From: an uncultured Cetobacterium sp.
GTDB taxonomy: Bacteria; Fusobacteriota; Fusobacteriia; Fusobacteriales; Fusobacteriaceae
Length of the DNA: 14,796 nt
Reading direction: 5' to 3'
NCBI GenBank assembly: GCA_900766645.1
Contig: CAAFWD010000163.1
Span: 1 to 14,796, forward strand
This document shows positions 14,735 to 14,796 of the stretch, piece by piece (the first letter of the stretch is position 1; each line of letters begins with the position of its first letter). The notes under the pieces were generated by a model. That model saw only the letters and a program-made list of their open reading frames with translations. It was not told the DNA's origin and did not search any database. Position numbers and translations under genes: made by a program.

Positions 14735-14796
14735 TTGAAATTAGTTGATACTCATTGTCACTTAGATAATGAAAAGTTTAATGAAAGATCGGAAGA
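14735..14796 (+). CDS. TatD-family metal-dependent hydrolase/DNase (N-terminal fragment)
   Basis: The frame is open to the window end and gives 20 residues beginning MKLVDTHCHLDNEKFNERSE. The DTHCHLD block is the family signature: its H-x-H pair binds a divalent metal at the first strand of the TIM barrel. TatD proteins are Mg-dependent 3'-5' exonucleases or related hydrolases. TTG 14735 is chosen because GAGGTG (14723-14728) lies six bases upstream; an in-frame GTG at 14726 would overlap this site. The rest of the protein lies beyond the window, so the subfamily is open. Confidence 0.85.
   Translation, partial: MKLVDTHCHLDNEKFNERSE

Noticed and set aside
1..14796. CRISPR arrays, insertion sequences, attachment sites, tRNA or rRNA genes
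   Set aside because: Nearly all bases belong to intact housekeeping genes. No spaced direct repeats, transposase motifs or tRNA-like cloverleaf sequences were noticed.

Overview
The window is a low-G+C, gene-dense stretch of chromosome from an anaerobic, fermentative-type bacterium, most likely a member of the Fusobacteriota (relatives of Propionigenium, Ilyobacter, Cetobacterium, Fusobacterium). The main reason is the F-type ATP synthase operon. Its c subunit closely resembles the sodium-translocating c subunits of Propionigenium modestum and Ilyobacter tartaricus and keeps the whole sodium ligand set (Q32, V63, E65, S66, T67, Y70). The genus cannot be fixed from the sequence alone.

Layout. 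Bases 1-51 are the 3' end of an unidentified gene. A rightward transcription unit then runs from about 60 to 7848: a class I SAM-dependent methyltransferase, atpZ, atpI, and a complete F1Fo set in the canonical order a-c-b-delta-alpha-gamma-beta-epsilon. It ends at a strong hairpin terminator (7852-7880). The hairpin is a perfect palindrome with an A-run before and a T-run after, so it should also stop leftward transcription.

From 14546 down to 7887 five genes run leftward with gaps of 16 bases or less, or an overlap: a family II manganese-dependent pyrophosphatase with regulatory CBS/DRTGG domains, a YgiQ-type radical SAM protein, the ribosome-assembly GTPase Der, an OmpR-type response regulator and its sensor kinase. 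They converge on the atp operon at the shared terminator. At the right edge a TatD-type metal-dependent nuclease gene starts rightward and is cut by the window end. The 188-base gap between it and the pyrophosphatase gene holds two divergent predicted promoters with extended -10 elements that form an exact 11-bp inverted repeat.

How it fits together. The ATP synthase couples ATP to a transmembrane sodium gradient, AtpI and AtpZ assist assembly or stability, and pyrophosphatase, Der and YgiQ are housekeeping functions. The two-component system rides at the distal end of the housekeeping unit. Its extracytoplasmic sensor region carries a Met/His-rich cluster that might bind metal.

Nothing here is clearly a new defence, mobile or biosynthetic system. 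I see no insertion sequence, CRISPR array, tRNA or rRNA. The points most worth checking are the Met/His sensor motif with its co-transcription with der, the sodium-type c subunit with Cys20/Gly21, the mirrored divergent promoters, and the translation-initiation pattern across the atp operon.
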